Assembly (NCBI GenBank): GCA_009777735.1
Contig: WRLF01000001.1
Coordinates: 124,001 to 188,000, forward strand
Source of the DNA: Treponema sp.
GTDB taxonomy: Bacteria; Spirochaetota; Spirochaetia; Treponematales; Breznakiellaceae
DNA: 64,000 nt
Direction: 5' to 3'
The notes under the pieces were generated by a model. It was given only the letters and a program-made list of their open reading frames with translations, had not been told where the DNA came from and ran no database searches. Made by a program: the position numbers and the translations under genes. Shown piece after piece: positions 35,750 to 43,566 of this stretch (positions within the stretch are counted from its first letter, which is position 1; every line of letters begins with the position of its first letter).

Positions 35750-36716
35750 ACCGGCATTGCATTTTATTCTAAAAAGAACAGGTGCCGCATTAATAACCCT
35801 TTTTATTGTGTCGGTATTCAGTTTTATTGCGTTTAACGTCATTCGCGGCGATCCGGCAAGTTTGATACTGGGAATAGATGCAACGGCAGACCAAGTGGAA
35901 ACATTTCGCGAAGAAATGGGGTTGAACCGCAGCCTGCCTGTCCGTTACATAAATTGGCTAGGGAATTTTCTCTCCGGCAATCTTGGTAATTCCGTTCGTT
36001 TCCAGGGTGAGTCTGTCTCCGCACTTATTCTTGAACGCCTTCCGGTGAGTTTTGCACTTGCTTTGCTTTCCCTGTTCTTCGTTCTGTTAATTGCCGTACC
36101 GGTTTCTGTTTTTACCGTACACCGCGAAAACGGCTTTGTTGATAAATCGGTTAATGTCTTCAGCGCAGCCGGCATCAGCATCCCCAATTTTTTTCTGGGA
36201 GTATTATTCATCTGGATTTTCGGGATAGGTCTGCGTCTGTTCAGCACGGGAGTGTACGTTGATTACCGTGACAGCTTTACCGGCTTTATTGGTTATCTGA
36301 TCTTTCCCGCTCTTGCCATTGCCATTCCCAACGCGGCAATCCTTATTAAATTCCTCCGTTCCTCGCTTTTTAAGGAACAACGCGGCGATTATATCAGAAC
36401 CGCGCGCAGCAAAGGGGCTTCTGCTTCAATTGCCCTGCGCTGTCATGCTTTTCGCAATGCCGTTATTCCCGCAATCACCGTACTGGGGATGATTATTGCA
36501 GAAATTTTTTCCGGCAGCATTGTCATTGAACAGGTTTTTGCCATTCCAGGCATAGGGCGGCTGCTTATTGCCGCAATTACATCACGGGATTACCCGTTGA
36601 TACAAACGCTTGTAGTATACATTGCCTTTATCGTAATAATCGCAAACACCCTTGTAGACATCGTCATTCAGATTGTTGATCCCAGAATTCGGCTGGCGGG
36701 GGATGTAAGTAAATGA
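35727..36716 (+). CDS. Peptide ABC transporter permease, DppB-like
   Basis: About 320 residues with six hydrophobic segments. N-terminal FILKRTGAALITLFIVSVFSF and GDPASLILGIDATADQVETF are typical of DppB/OppB. The EAA coupling loop reads DYIRTARSKGASASIALRCH near residue 215. The start is uncertain: the open frame begins with TTG at 35727 inside the preceding gene, and a TTG at 35757 fits the family N-terminus better. It forms one half of the membrane pore with the next gene. Confidence 0.92.
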   Translation: MHLCTAGKPALHFILKRTGAALITLFIVSVFSFIAFNVIRGDPASLILGIDATADQVETFREEMGLNRSLPVRYINWLGNFLSGNLGNSVRFQGESVSALILERLPVSFALALLSLFFVLLIAVPVSVFTVHRENGFVDKSVNVFSAAGISIPNFFLGVLFIWIFGIGLRLFSTGVYVDYRDSFTGFIGYLIFPALAIAIPNAAILIKFLRSSLFKEQRGDYIRTARSKGASASIALRCHAFRNAVIPAITVLGMIIAEIFSGSIVIEQVFAIPGIGRLLIAAITSRDYPLIQTLVVYIAFIVIIANTLVDIVIQIVDPRIRLAGDVSK

Positions 36717-37504
36717 ATACTACATTAAAAACAGGAATCATACTGACAGTATTAATACTGTTAATATCATTGACAAGTCTTTTCTGGCTTGATCAGGATT
36801 ATAACGCGATGGATTCAAACATTCGTTTCCAAAAGCCAAGCCTTACTCACCCTTTGGGAACAGACAACTTCGGCAGGAATATTCTGCTCCGGATAATTGC
36901 CGGAAGCAGGTATACCATTGTCCTTGCTGTTTGCACCGTTGCCGGCGCCGTTGTACTTGGCGTTGCGCTGGGGCTTTTTGCCGGTTATTCGGGCGGTATT
37001 CGTGATGAAATGGTCATGCGCCTTATGGACGCGATCCACTCCTTTCCGGGAATTTTACTTGCCCTTGTCATGGTTGCAATTCTCGGCAACAGCCAATTTT
37101 CCCTTTTTATCGCCCTATTGATCCTGTTTATTCCCAGCTTTACCCGTATTATGCGGAGCGGCGCATTGCAGTACAAACATAAAGATTTTATTTTGGCAGA
37201 GAGGCTGCTGGGGGCAAGCCACGCACGAATTGTATTTATACATATTCTCCCCAATTTGGCGCCCTCACTGTTATCGGCAACCGCGCTGGGATTTTCCAAC
37301 GCAATTCTTGCCGAGGCGGCAATGAATTACCTTGGCCTGGGCATACAGCCGCCGCTGCCAAGCTGGGGAAGAATGCTCTCTGAATCACAAAGTTTTCTGT
37401 ACAACGCGCCCTGGTGCGCCCTTGCACCGGGTTTCGCCATCATGCTTACGGTCATTGCCTTTCACTGCCTTGGCGAAGGCCTGCGGCGGAAGTTTGGGGA
37501 ATAG
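36713..37504 (+). CDS. Peptide ABC transporter permease, DppC-like
   Basis: 263 residues, slightly short for DppC. HPLGTDNFGRNILLRIIAGS near residue 45 is the family signature, and the EAA loop FILAERLLGASHARIVFIHI near residue 158 contacts the ATPase. Five or six membrane segments. ATG overlaps the previous stop codon (ATGA). It pairs with the DppB-like permease. Confidence 0.93.
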   Translation: MNTTLKTGIILTVLILLISLTSLFWLDQDYNAMDSNIRFQKPSLTHPLGTDNFGRNILLRIIAGSRYTIVLAVCTVAGAVVLGVALGLFAGYSGGIRDEMVMRLMDAIHSFPGILLALVMVAILGNSQFSLFIALLILFIPSFTRIMRSGALQYKHKDFILAERLLGASHARIVFIHILPNLAPSLLSATALGFSNAILAEAAMNYLGLGIQPPLPSWGRMLSESQSFLYNAPWCALAPGFAIMLTVIAFHCLGEGLRRKFGE

Positions 37505-37508
37505 AGCC

Positions 37509-38624
37509 ATGTCGTCATCTGCTGCGCAGCCGTTGCTGGAAGTACAGAACCTTTCTGTCGGTATACGACGGGGGCGGCATTGTTACACAGCGGTGAATCA
37601 AATCGGGTTTACCATTAACACCGGAGAAATAGTCGCCCTTGTCGGCGAATCGGGTTGCGGCAAAACCCTGACCGCCCTTTCCATAATGCGTCTGCTTCCC
37701 CTTGCCGCTGAAATAACCGGCGGTGAGATAAAGTTAGGGACCAGGGACCAGGGACCAGGGACCAGGGATTGTTATACGAGAAATTACATTGCTTCCGAGT
37801 TATCTCCCGGTAGTCTGAATACTTCCCCCCATTCCCAGGTCCCCGGTCCCCGATCCCCGATCCCTAACCAAATAGACCTCTGTTCCGCAAACGAAAAATC
37901 CCTGTGCAAAATCAGAGGTAAAGACATTACCATGATCTTCCAGGAACCCCGGCAGTCGCTCAATCCGCTGATGAGAATTGGTGCACAAATCTCCGAGGTG
38001 CTGAAATTGCACGGCGCTGATAAAAAAACAGCAGAAGGGGCGGCATTGGAAATACTGCACAACCTCAGGTTCTTGCAGCCGGAAAAAATAATCCAGGCAT
38101 GGCCCCATCAGCTTTCCGGCGGAATGTGCCAGCGGGTAATGATTGCCATTGCCGCAATAAACCGCCCCCGATTGATTATTGCAGATGAACCGACAAGCGC
38201 CCTTGACTCGGAAAACAGCGGCAGTATTTTATCCCTGCTAGAGCAGATAAATCGGGAATATGGCACAGCGATTCTGTTTATTTCCCACGATCTTTCTCTG
38301 GCACAGCGTTTCAGCAGCCGTAGTCTGATTATGTATGCGGGAAGTATTATTGAAGAAGGACCGTCCGAAACAATTTTTTCCAAACCCATGCACCCGTACA
38401 CCACTGCTCTTTCGGGAACAATTCCATGCAGAGAATCCAAAGGCAAACCACTTGCGGTTATTCCCGGCAAAGCGCCGTCTGTCGAAGACAATTTTCGCGG
38501 CTGCCCTTTTGCCCCCCGCTGTCCGAGACAACAGGAACGCTGTACATCGGCTTTTCCGCCAACGGCAAGGACCGGCAATGACAGGAAAGTACGCTGCTTT
38601 TTCCCCGGAGCCGAAAATGCATGA
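37509..38624 (+). CDS. Peptide ABC transporter ATP-binding protein, DppD-like, with a palindromic insertion
   Basis: 371 residues from the ATG at 37509, five bases after the permease stop. Walker A is GESGCGKTLTALS near residue 45, Q-loop IFQEPRQSLNP, signature LSGGMCQRVMIAIA, Walker B LIIADEPTSALD, and the C-terminal cysteine/proline oligopeptide domain CPFAPRCPRQQERC. Between Walker A and the Q-loop lie about 45 extra residues (from GTRDQGPGTRDC to VPGPRSPIPNQ) encoded by an inverted-repeat element. Normal family members have a short linker there, so the element entered in frame and the protein may still work. Confidence 0.92.
   Translation: MSSSAAQPLLEVQNLSVGIRRGRHCYTAVNQIGFTINTGEIVALVGESGCGKTLTALSIMRLLPLAAEITGGEIKLGTRDQGPGTRDCYTRNYIASELSPGSLNTSPHSQVPGPRSPIPNQIDLCSANEKSLCKIRGKDITMIFQEPRQSLNPLMRIGAQISEVLKLHGADKKTAEGAALEILHNLRFLQPEKIIQAWPHQLSGGMCQRVMIAIAAINRPRLIIADEPTSALDSENSGSILSLLEQINREYGTAILFISHDLSLAQRFSSRSLIMYAGSIIEEGPSETIFSKPMHPYTTALSGTIPCRESKGKPLAVIPGKAPSVEDNFRGCPFAPRCPRQQERCTSAFPPTARTGNDRKVRCFFPGAENA
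37734..37867. mobile_element. Small palindromic element inserted in frame within the DppD-like gene
   Basis: Imperfect terminal inverted repeats of about 37 bp: TTAGGGACCAGGGACCAGGG onward at 37734-37770 and the complementary CCCGATCCCCGATCCCTAA end near 37867. Each arm is built of 7-bp units (GGGACCA and variants). The total of ~134 bp keeps the frame open through the host gene. It resembles protein-coding palindromic elements described in other bacteria, but no family is assigned. Confidence 0.75.
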
Positions 38625-39333
38625 AGTACCAGAAGCAATGACTGAAACTCGCACAGCAGTCAAACCGATCATCGTTATCCGTAATCTTACTCAGGCATAT
38701 GTCAGCCGCAATTATGGTATGTTCGGAAAAAAGGAAGTTAAACCTGTATTAAATAATATTAACCTGGACATTGCCGCCGGGGAAATATTCGGGATTTCAG
38801 GCGAATCGGGCTGCGGCAAAAGTACCCTTGCCCGCTGCATATTGGGTCTCATTGATTATAAAGGTGAAATTTTCATTGATGGCACATTGCAGCAGCCGGG
38901 AAAACAATTAAATCCGGCTTCACAAATGATTTTTCAGGATCCCGGCGCCTCACTCAGCCCGACAAAAAAAGTCGGCTGGCTGCTGGAAGAACCGCTGGTC
39001 ATTCACCGGCGCGGAACAGCAATAGAACGATCCCGTAAGGCGGATGAAATGCTTGTCCGCGTCGGGCTTGATCCCCTGTACCGTAACAGGCAGGTAAATG
39101 AATTATCCGGCGGCCAGAAACAGCGGATCTGCATTGGCCGCACCCTCATGCTGGAACCAAAAATTCTCATCGCCGACGAAGCCATCAGTTCGCTGGACGT
39201 TTCCACCGGAGCGCAGATACTCAACTTGTTCAGCGAGCTTCGCCAAAGTCTCGGACTAACCGTCATCTTTATTTCCCATGACAGAAACGCCGCAGAATAT
39301 TTATGCGACCGTGTTATGGTGATGTCTTCATGA
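38617..39333 (+). CDS. Peptide ABC transporter ATP-binding protein, DppF-like (short)
   Basis: 238 residues from the ATG at 38617, which has GGAG six bases upstream and overlaps the previous gene by 8 bp. Walker A GESGCGKSTLARC near residue 60, Q-loop MIFQDPGASLSPT, signature LSGGQKQRICIGR, Walker B ILIADEAISSLD and the switch FISHDR. It ends shortly after the H-loop (CDRVMVMSS), so the ~60-80 residue C-terminal oligopeptide domain of OppF/DppF is missing. A fragment of a DUF4143 gene lies only 15 bp beyond the stop, so a rearrangement may have trimmed the end. Confidence 0.9.
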   Translation: MHEVPEAMTETRTAVKPIIVIRNLTQAYVSRNYGMFGKKEVKPVLNNINLDIAAGEIFGISGESGCGKSTLARCILGLIDYKGEIFIDGTLQQPGKQLNPASQMIFQDPGASLSPTKKVGWLLEEPLVIHRRGTAIERSRKADEMLVRVGLDPLYRNRQVNELSGGQKQRICIGRTLMLEPKILIADEAISSLDVSTGAQILNLFSELRQSLGLTVIFISHDRNAAEYLCDRVMVMSS

Positions 39334-39348
39334 TGTTCTCCTCACGTC

Positions 39349-39402
39349 GTCTTTGCGGCGGCAGGCAAAACCGTTAGCGGTAATTACCGTGAGCGCTTTT
39401 GG
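39349..39402 (-). pseudogene. Fragment of a DUF4143 ATPase gene tail (inner part)
   Basis: 54 bp match 52499-52552, the 3' end of the DUF4143 gene at 52460-53716, with four differences; it translates on the minus strand as PKALTVITANGFACRRKD. The match begins exactly at a 9-bp core GTC(C/T)TTGCG also present at 47282-47290 and 52499-52507. No other part of the gene is here. Confidence 0.8.
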
Positions 39403-39592
39403 TGGGAAATGTGAAGTGGTTTCTAAAAGATCGTTGAATTGTGTTTGCAATCAGCATGGTCGCACTCCGAAAATTACTTTCACTTTGCTCCCTGCTGCCC
39501 ATGATCGTTACACCATAGTTAATATATAGACGAAGGGCAAGGGCTTTTGGTTTATGGCAGATGAGGAATCTTAACGATATAATAGGTTTGGA
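39403..39592. other. CRISPR leader-side intergenic DNA
   Basis: About 190 bases between the DUF4143 fragment and the first degenerate repeat, without a coding frame. It holds the array promoter described separately and is AT-rich toward the array. Confidence 0.5.
39555..39584 (+). promoter_or_regulatory. Candidate promoter of the CRISPR array
   Basis: Consensus -10 TATAAT at 39579-39584 with an ATGGCA -35 (4 of 6) at 39555-39560 and an 18-bp spacer. Predicted start is near 39591, at the edge of the degenerate first repeat. Its direction agrees with the crRNA strand implied by the tracrRNA. Confidence 0.6.
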
Positions 39593-42267
39593 TATATTCG
39601 TTAGAGAATTTTCTTCGTAAACTGTATTATACCCTTTATCCCTGTAAATGCACCGCCAGTTGCAGACCGACCAATTTTCTTAGTAAACTGTATTATTCAG
39701 GGAAAAAGGTTGAGGAAGTCGCGCGTTGCAGACCGACCAATTTTCTTAGTAAACTGTATTGCAACAAGCGCAACACTTGATTTCCTAAAGTTGCAGACCG
39801 ACCAATTTTCTTAGTAAACTGTATTAATTTATCCCTAAAGGGTACTCCCGCCATAGTTGCAGACCGACCAATTTTCTTAGTAAACTGTATTACTTTGGAA
39901 CAAGAAGACGTACTCAATAAGTTGCAGACCGACCAATTTTCTTAGTAAACTGTATTAGAAAAAAGAGCTTAAAGCCTACAGCGTAAGTTGCAGACCGACC
40001 AATTTTCTTAGTAAACTGTATTATTTAACAGTAATAGTGGTTACAGCTTTTCGTTGCAGACCGACCAATTTTCTTAGTAAACTGTATTAGTCAACCTCAA
40101 ACGGGCCTTGCAGGTGGTGGTTGCAGACCGACCAATTTTCTTAGTAAACTGTATTTGGTACAAAAGTACGCAGAGGCCGGAGATGGTTGCAGACCGACCA
40201 ATTTTCTTAGTAAACTGTATTAGAAGGTAAGCTCATATTGCAAGCCGCCTGGTTGCAGACCGACCAATTTTCTTAGTAAACTGTATTGCCAGCGAATGGC
40301 GGGAAGAGTGAGGTGTAGTTGCAGACCGACCAATTTTCTTAGTAAACTGTATTCAGCAATAACAATACCTGTGTCAGAGGGCGGTTGCAGACCGACCAAT
40401 TTTCTTAGTAAACTGTATTCATCACTTCTGACGACATGATACCCATTATGTTGCAGACCGACCAATTTTCTTAGTAAACTGTATTTAGCACTTCAGCCTC
40501 TTACTGGGGGTTTTTGTTGCAGACCGACCAATTTTCTTAGTAAACTGTATTAGCATCCATAAAAAGCAACCGTAAAAAACGGTTGCAGACCGACCAATTT
40601 TCTTAGTAAACTGTATTTCAGCAAATTCTGAATTACAAACCACCACCGTTGCAGACCGACCAATTTTCTTAGTAAACTGTATTCGCTTGTATTAACATTG
40701 AAACGCGCGGCACGTTGCAGACCGACCAATTTTCTTAGTAAACTGTATTCACTATCACAAGTGAGAAGCATATCCATTGGTTGCAGACCGACCAATTTTC
40801 TTAGTAAACTGTATTGAACGGAAACCTTTGAAAGCAAAGAAGACTGTTGCAGACCGACCAATTTTCTTAGTAAACTGTATTCTGATCGGGACAACTACGA
40901 CCCCGTAAACAGTTGCAGACCGACCAATTTTCTTAGTAAACTGTATTTATTGACGGGCAACCCGGCGCAGATGGCAAGTTGCAGACCGACCAATTTTCTT
41001 AGTAAACTGTATTATGCACGTCTTCCCACCACGGACTGGCTATGTTGCAGACCGACCAATTTTCTTAGTAAACTGTATTCAGATTCAGAGGTTTGTAAAA
41101 CTTCTGAGAGTTGCAGACCGACCAATTTTCTTAGTAAACTGTATTTGGGGCTGTTTCTCCACCGGGGAGCGCAAGTTGCAGACCGACCAATTTTCTTAGT
41201 AAACTGTATTCTGCCAAATTATCGTATTCACTCCATCCGCGTTGCAGACCGACCAATTTTCTTAGTAAACTGTATTGGTCGCGCTCTGCCTCGGCTTCGG
41301 TGTTATGGTTGCAGACCGACCAATTTTCTTAGTAAACTGTATTATGTTATGAAAAATGGTACTGTGAATTCACGTTGCAGACCGACCAATTTTCTTAGTA
41401 AACTGTATTCACTCTCACGTATGATGATGATCATCTACCGTTGCAGACCGACCAATTTTCTTAGTAAACTGTATTTTCATGCTTATGGATATGTTTCATA
41501 GCCCAAGGTTGCAGACCGACCAATTTTCTTAGTAAACTGTATTATGCGGAGCACTCGAGCGCTGCTTTGCCTGGTTGCAGACCGACCAATTTTCTTAGTA
41601 AACTGTATTATTGGCAATACTATAAACTTCAAGCTGCAGGTTGCAGACCGACCAATTTTCTTAGTAAACTGTATTCCAGCATTGTGTATTGTTTGATCCT
41701 TCATCGTTGCAGACCGACCAATTTTCTTAGTAAACTGTATTCAGTTTGTTGTGTTGTCATGCGTACATTAGTTGCAGACCGACCAATTTTCTTAGTAAAC
41801 TGTATTTTAGTTCCCTTGAACGGGTTTTCTATGGCGGTTGCAGACCGACCAATTTTCTTAGTAAACTGTATTTCGTAGAGGCAGAGGTAAACGTTTACGA
41901 CGGTTGCAGACCGACCAATTTTCTTAGTAAACTGTATTCTGGTTCCATGACGAAATCGAATGGCGGTTGTTGCAGACCGACCAATTTTCTTAGTAAACTG
42001 TATTTCGATATGTCTACTCGTTTTGACCGTACCGGTTGCAGACCGACCAATTTTCTTAGTAAACTGTATTTAAAGACAAGGAAACCAATAACAATAATGA
42101 GTTGCAGACCGACCAATTTTCTTAGTAAACTGTATTCATCACTGAATTAGCTCCAACTGAAGCTTTGTTGCAGACCGACCAATTTTCTTAGTAAACTGTA
42201 TTTGACCCGTTCGATCCCCAAGAGGCGATTAGTTGCAGACCGACCAATTTTCTTAGTAAACTGTATT
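39593..42267 (+). CRISPR. CRISPR array, 41 repeats and 40 spacers, type II-C-like
   Basis: 36-bp repeats (begin GTTGCAGACCGACCAATTTT, end AAACTGTATT) alternate with 30-bp spacers; one spacer (39761-39789) has 29. The first repeat at 39593-39628 is degenerate in its 5' half, while the other 40 look identical on reading. The last repeat is 42232-42267. The crRNA strand is plus: the 5' end of the repeat is complementary to the tracrRNA anti-repeat that precedes the AAGGC nexus. The array therefore runs toward cas2, opposite to the cas operon. Forty spacers in clean register suggest a long-active system. All frames reading CRPTNFLSKLY or YSLLRKLVGLQ here are repeat artefacts, not genes. Confidence 0.98.
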
Positions 42268-42269
42268 CG

Positions 42270-42310
42270 TTAACGGCTAATTCCTTGCATGATAAGGAAT
42301 TAGCCGTTAA
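42270..42310. terminator. Perfect 17-bp hairpin between array and cas2
   Basis: TTAACGGCTAATTCCTT, loop GCATGAT, and the exact complement. It starts two bases after the last repeat and ends 20 bp before the cas2 stop, between converging transcripts. There is no strong T-run, so bidirectional termination or insulation is likely but not certain. Confidence 0.65.
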
Positions 42311-42329
42311 GGTCGGGTAAAAAAACGGG

Positions 42330-42662
42330 TCAAAAAAGCAATAATTGGGATGGTTTTTGCTTGTTTTTTCCTTTTGATTTACCTGAAAATGAAATAATTC
42401 CTTCATATTGTTTATCCGTTATCGCAAGAATATCCACTTTCCCTTTAGTTGGAAGCTGCGATTGGATTTCCCTAATATAACCATCAAGAGCTTCTTTGCC
42501 GGAAAGTAGTCTGTAGTATACCGAATACTGGCTCATGTGAAAACCCTTATCCAACAGGGTTTTCCTGAAAAGAGATGCCGCTTTCCGCTCCTCCTGGGTA
42601 ATTACAGGCAGATCAAAAAGTACAATCATCCACATAAGTTTATATGAACTAAGCTCAGTCAT
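42330..42662 (-). CDS. cas2: CRISPR-associated endoribonuclease/integrase subunit Cas2
   Basis: 110 residues from the ATG at 42662, overlapping the cas1 stop by 8 bp; the longer frame to 42779 only reads cas1 out of frame. The ferredoxin-like opening MWMIVLFDLPVITQEERKAA holds the conserved Asp (FDLP). GFHMSQYSVYYRLLSGKEAL and VDILAITDKQYEGIISFSGK follow the type II Cas2 pattern, with a basic tail. Cas2 dimers bridge two Cas1 dimers for spacer integration. It is last in cas9-cas1-cas2. Confidence 0.95.
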   Translation of the reverse strand: MTELSSYKLMWMIVLFDLPVITQEERKAASLFRKTLLDKGFHMSQYSVYYRLLSGKEALDGYIREIQSQLPTKGKVDILAITDKQYEGIISFSGKSKGKNKQKPSQLLLF

Positions 42663-43560
42663 TTTTTGATAATCGGATTTTGGCAATTTCAATTTGAGGC
42701 TTTTTGGATTTATAGGATTTAACCAGAGAAAAAGCCAGCCGTTCCATGGCTGTATAAAGAGGCGTGGTCTCTCCTTCAAAACTAAGATCTGCCCATAAAA
42801 AAGCGCTTACCTTATGTTTAGCAGTTGAGTTCATTTCATTAATTTCTGTAGTTAAAATTTGCTTTACATAGAAGTCCACAAGCGGACGATAAGGCTCCAT
42901 AATATCATCTGCTAAGGGAAAAGGATTTGTGCTGTTTTCATGATGAATGCCAAATATGGGATTCAGTCCTGCTGCACATAAAGCTCTGGCAGCGGATGCC
43001 CGCAGTATTGCATATCCATAATTTAATAGACTGTTAGGCCAATCACCATCGGGATTACGGGAAAATTCATCGCCAAAAAGAGTTTTCCAGTAAATCCTTG
43101 CACCGCTGGCTTCCCTGTTTTGCGGGTCACCGGATTGAACCTGCCGAGCATATACATCAATCTGATTTGCTTTTTTCTGCTTATTAAAATATCTTAATAC
43201 TTCACATTGATTTTTTAGTTTTGCTATTACAATAGATTGCCAGAGCCGTTTTTTTAAAGGTTGACTTGCCTGAGTTTGGAGTTTTATCCGTAAGGCAGAT
43301 TCATAATTGGCGTTAACCGGTAGTACCAGAGCAGATGGCAGCCCTTTGGAGCCGCAGAGAATTGTTACTGCCCCGCGTTCAGCAAGACTGACGAGTGCAT
43401 CTTTGGTGCAAGTCGCGCCAAATGCTGAAATCATTAAAACGCCAATATCATCCAGCGGCACTTCGCCTAATGATTCATTGCCCTGTTTGATTGTAATGAA
43501 TCCGCATTTTTTGGCAATAAAACGACCGTTTTCACTTACATCAACAATTCTTGGTATCAT
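42655..43560 (-). CDS. cas1: CRISPR integrase Cas1
   Basis: 301 residues, typical of type II Cas1. The N-terminal beta domain begins RIVDVSENGRFIAKKCGFIT. The helical catalytic domain has REASGARIYWKTLFG (Glu of the active site near residue 145), NYGYAILRASAARALCAAGL, and GIHHENSTNPFPLADDIMEP (catalytic His and Asp near residues 203 and 217). With Cas2 it integrates protospacers at the array. It starts 6 bp after the cas9 stop. Confidence 0.97.
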   Translation of the reverse strand: MIPRIVDVSENGRFIAKKCGFITIKQGNESLGEVPLDDIGVLMISAFGATCTKDALVSLAERGAVTILCGSKGLPSALVLPVNANYESALRIKLQTQASQPLKKRLWQSIVIAKLKNQCEVLRYFNKQKKANQIDVYARQVQSGDPQNREASGARIYWKTLFGDEFSRNPDGDWPNSLLNYGYAILRASAARALCAAGLNPIFGIHHENSTNPFPLADDIMEPYRPLVDFYVKQILTTEINEMNSTAKHKVSAFLWADLSFEGETTPLYTAMERLAFSLVKSYKSKKPQIEIAKIRLSKND

Positions 43561-43566
43561 AAACTA

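Noticed and set aside
37332-37508. N-terminal extension of the DppD-like ATPase frame
   Set aside because: It overlaps the end of the permease gene in another frame; family similarity begins at the ATG at 37509.
38335-38616. N-terminal extension of the DppF-like frame
   Set aside because: It reads the preceding ATPase gene out of frame; the ATG at 38617 has a ribosome site and starts the real domain.
39659-39694. Promoters embedded in every CRISPR repeat, as in some II-C systems
   Set aside because: The repeat 3' end (AAACTGTATT) and TTGCAG are poor matches to -10 and -35 boxes at workable spacing; an external promoter at 39555-39584 is better supported.
39693-42406. Several open frames of 60-180 codons with repeated CRPTNFLSKLY or YSLLRKLVGLQ
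   Set aside because: They are the CRISPR repeat read in different frames; the 66-bp period is a multiple of three, so stops are avoided by chance.
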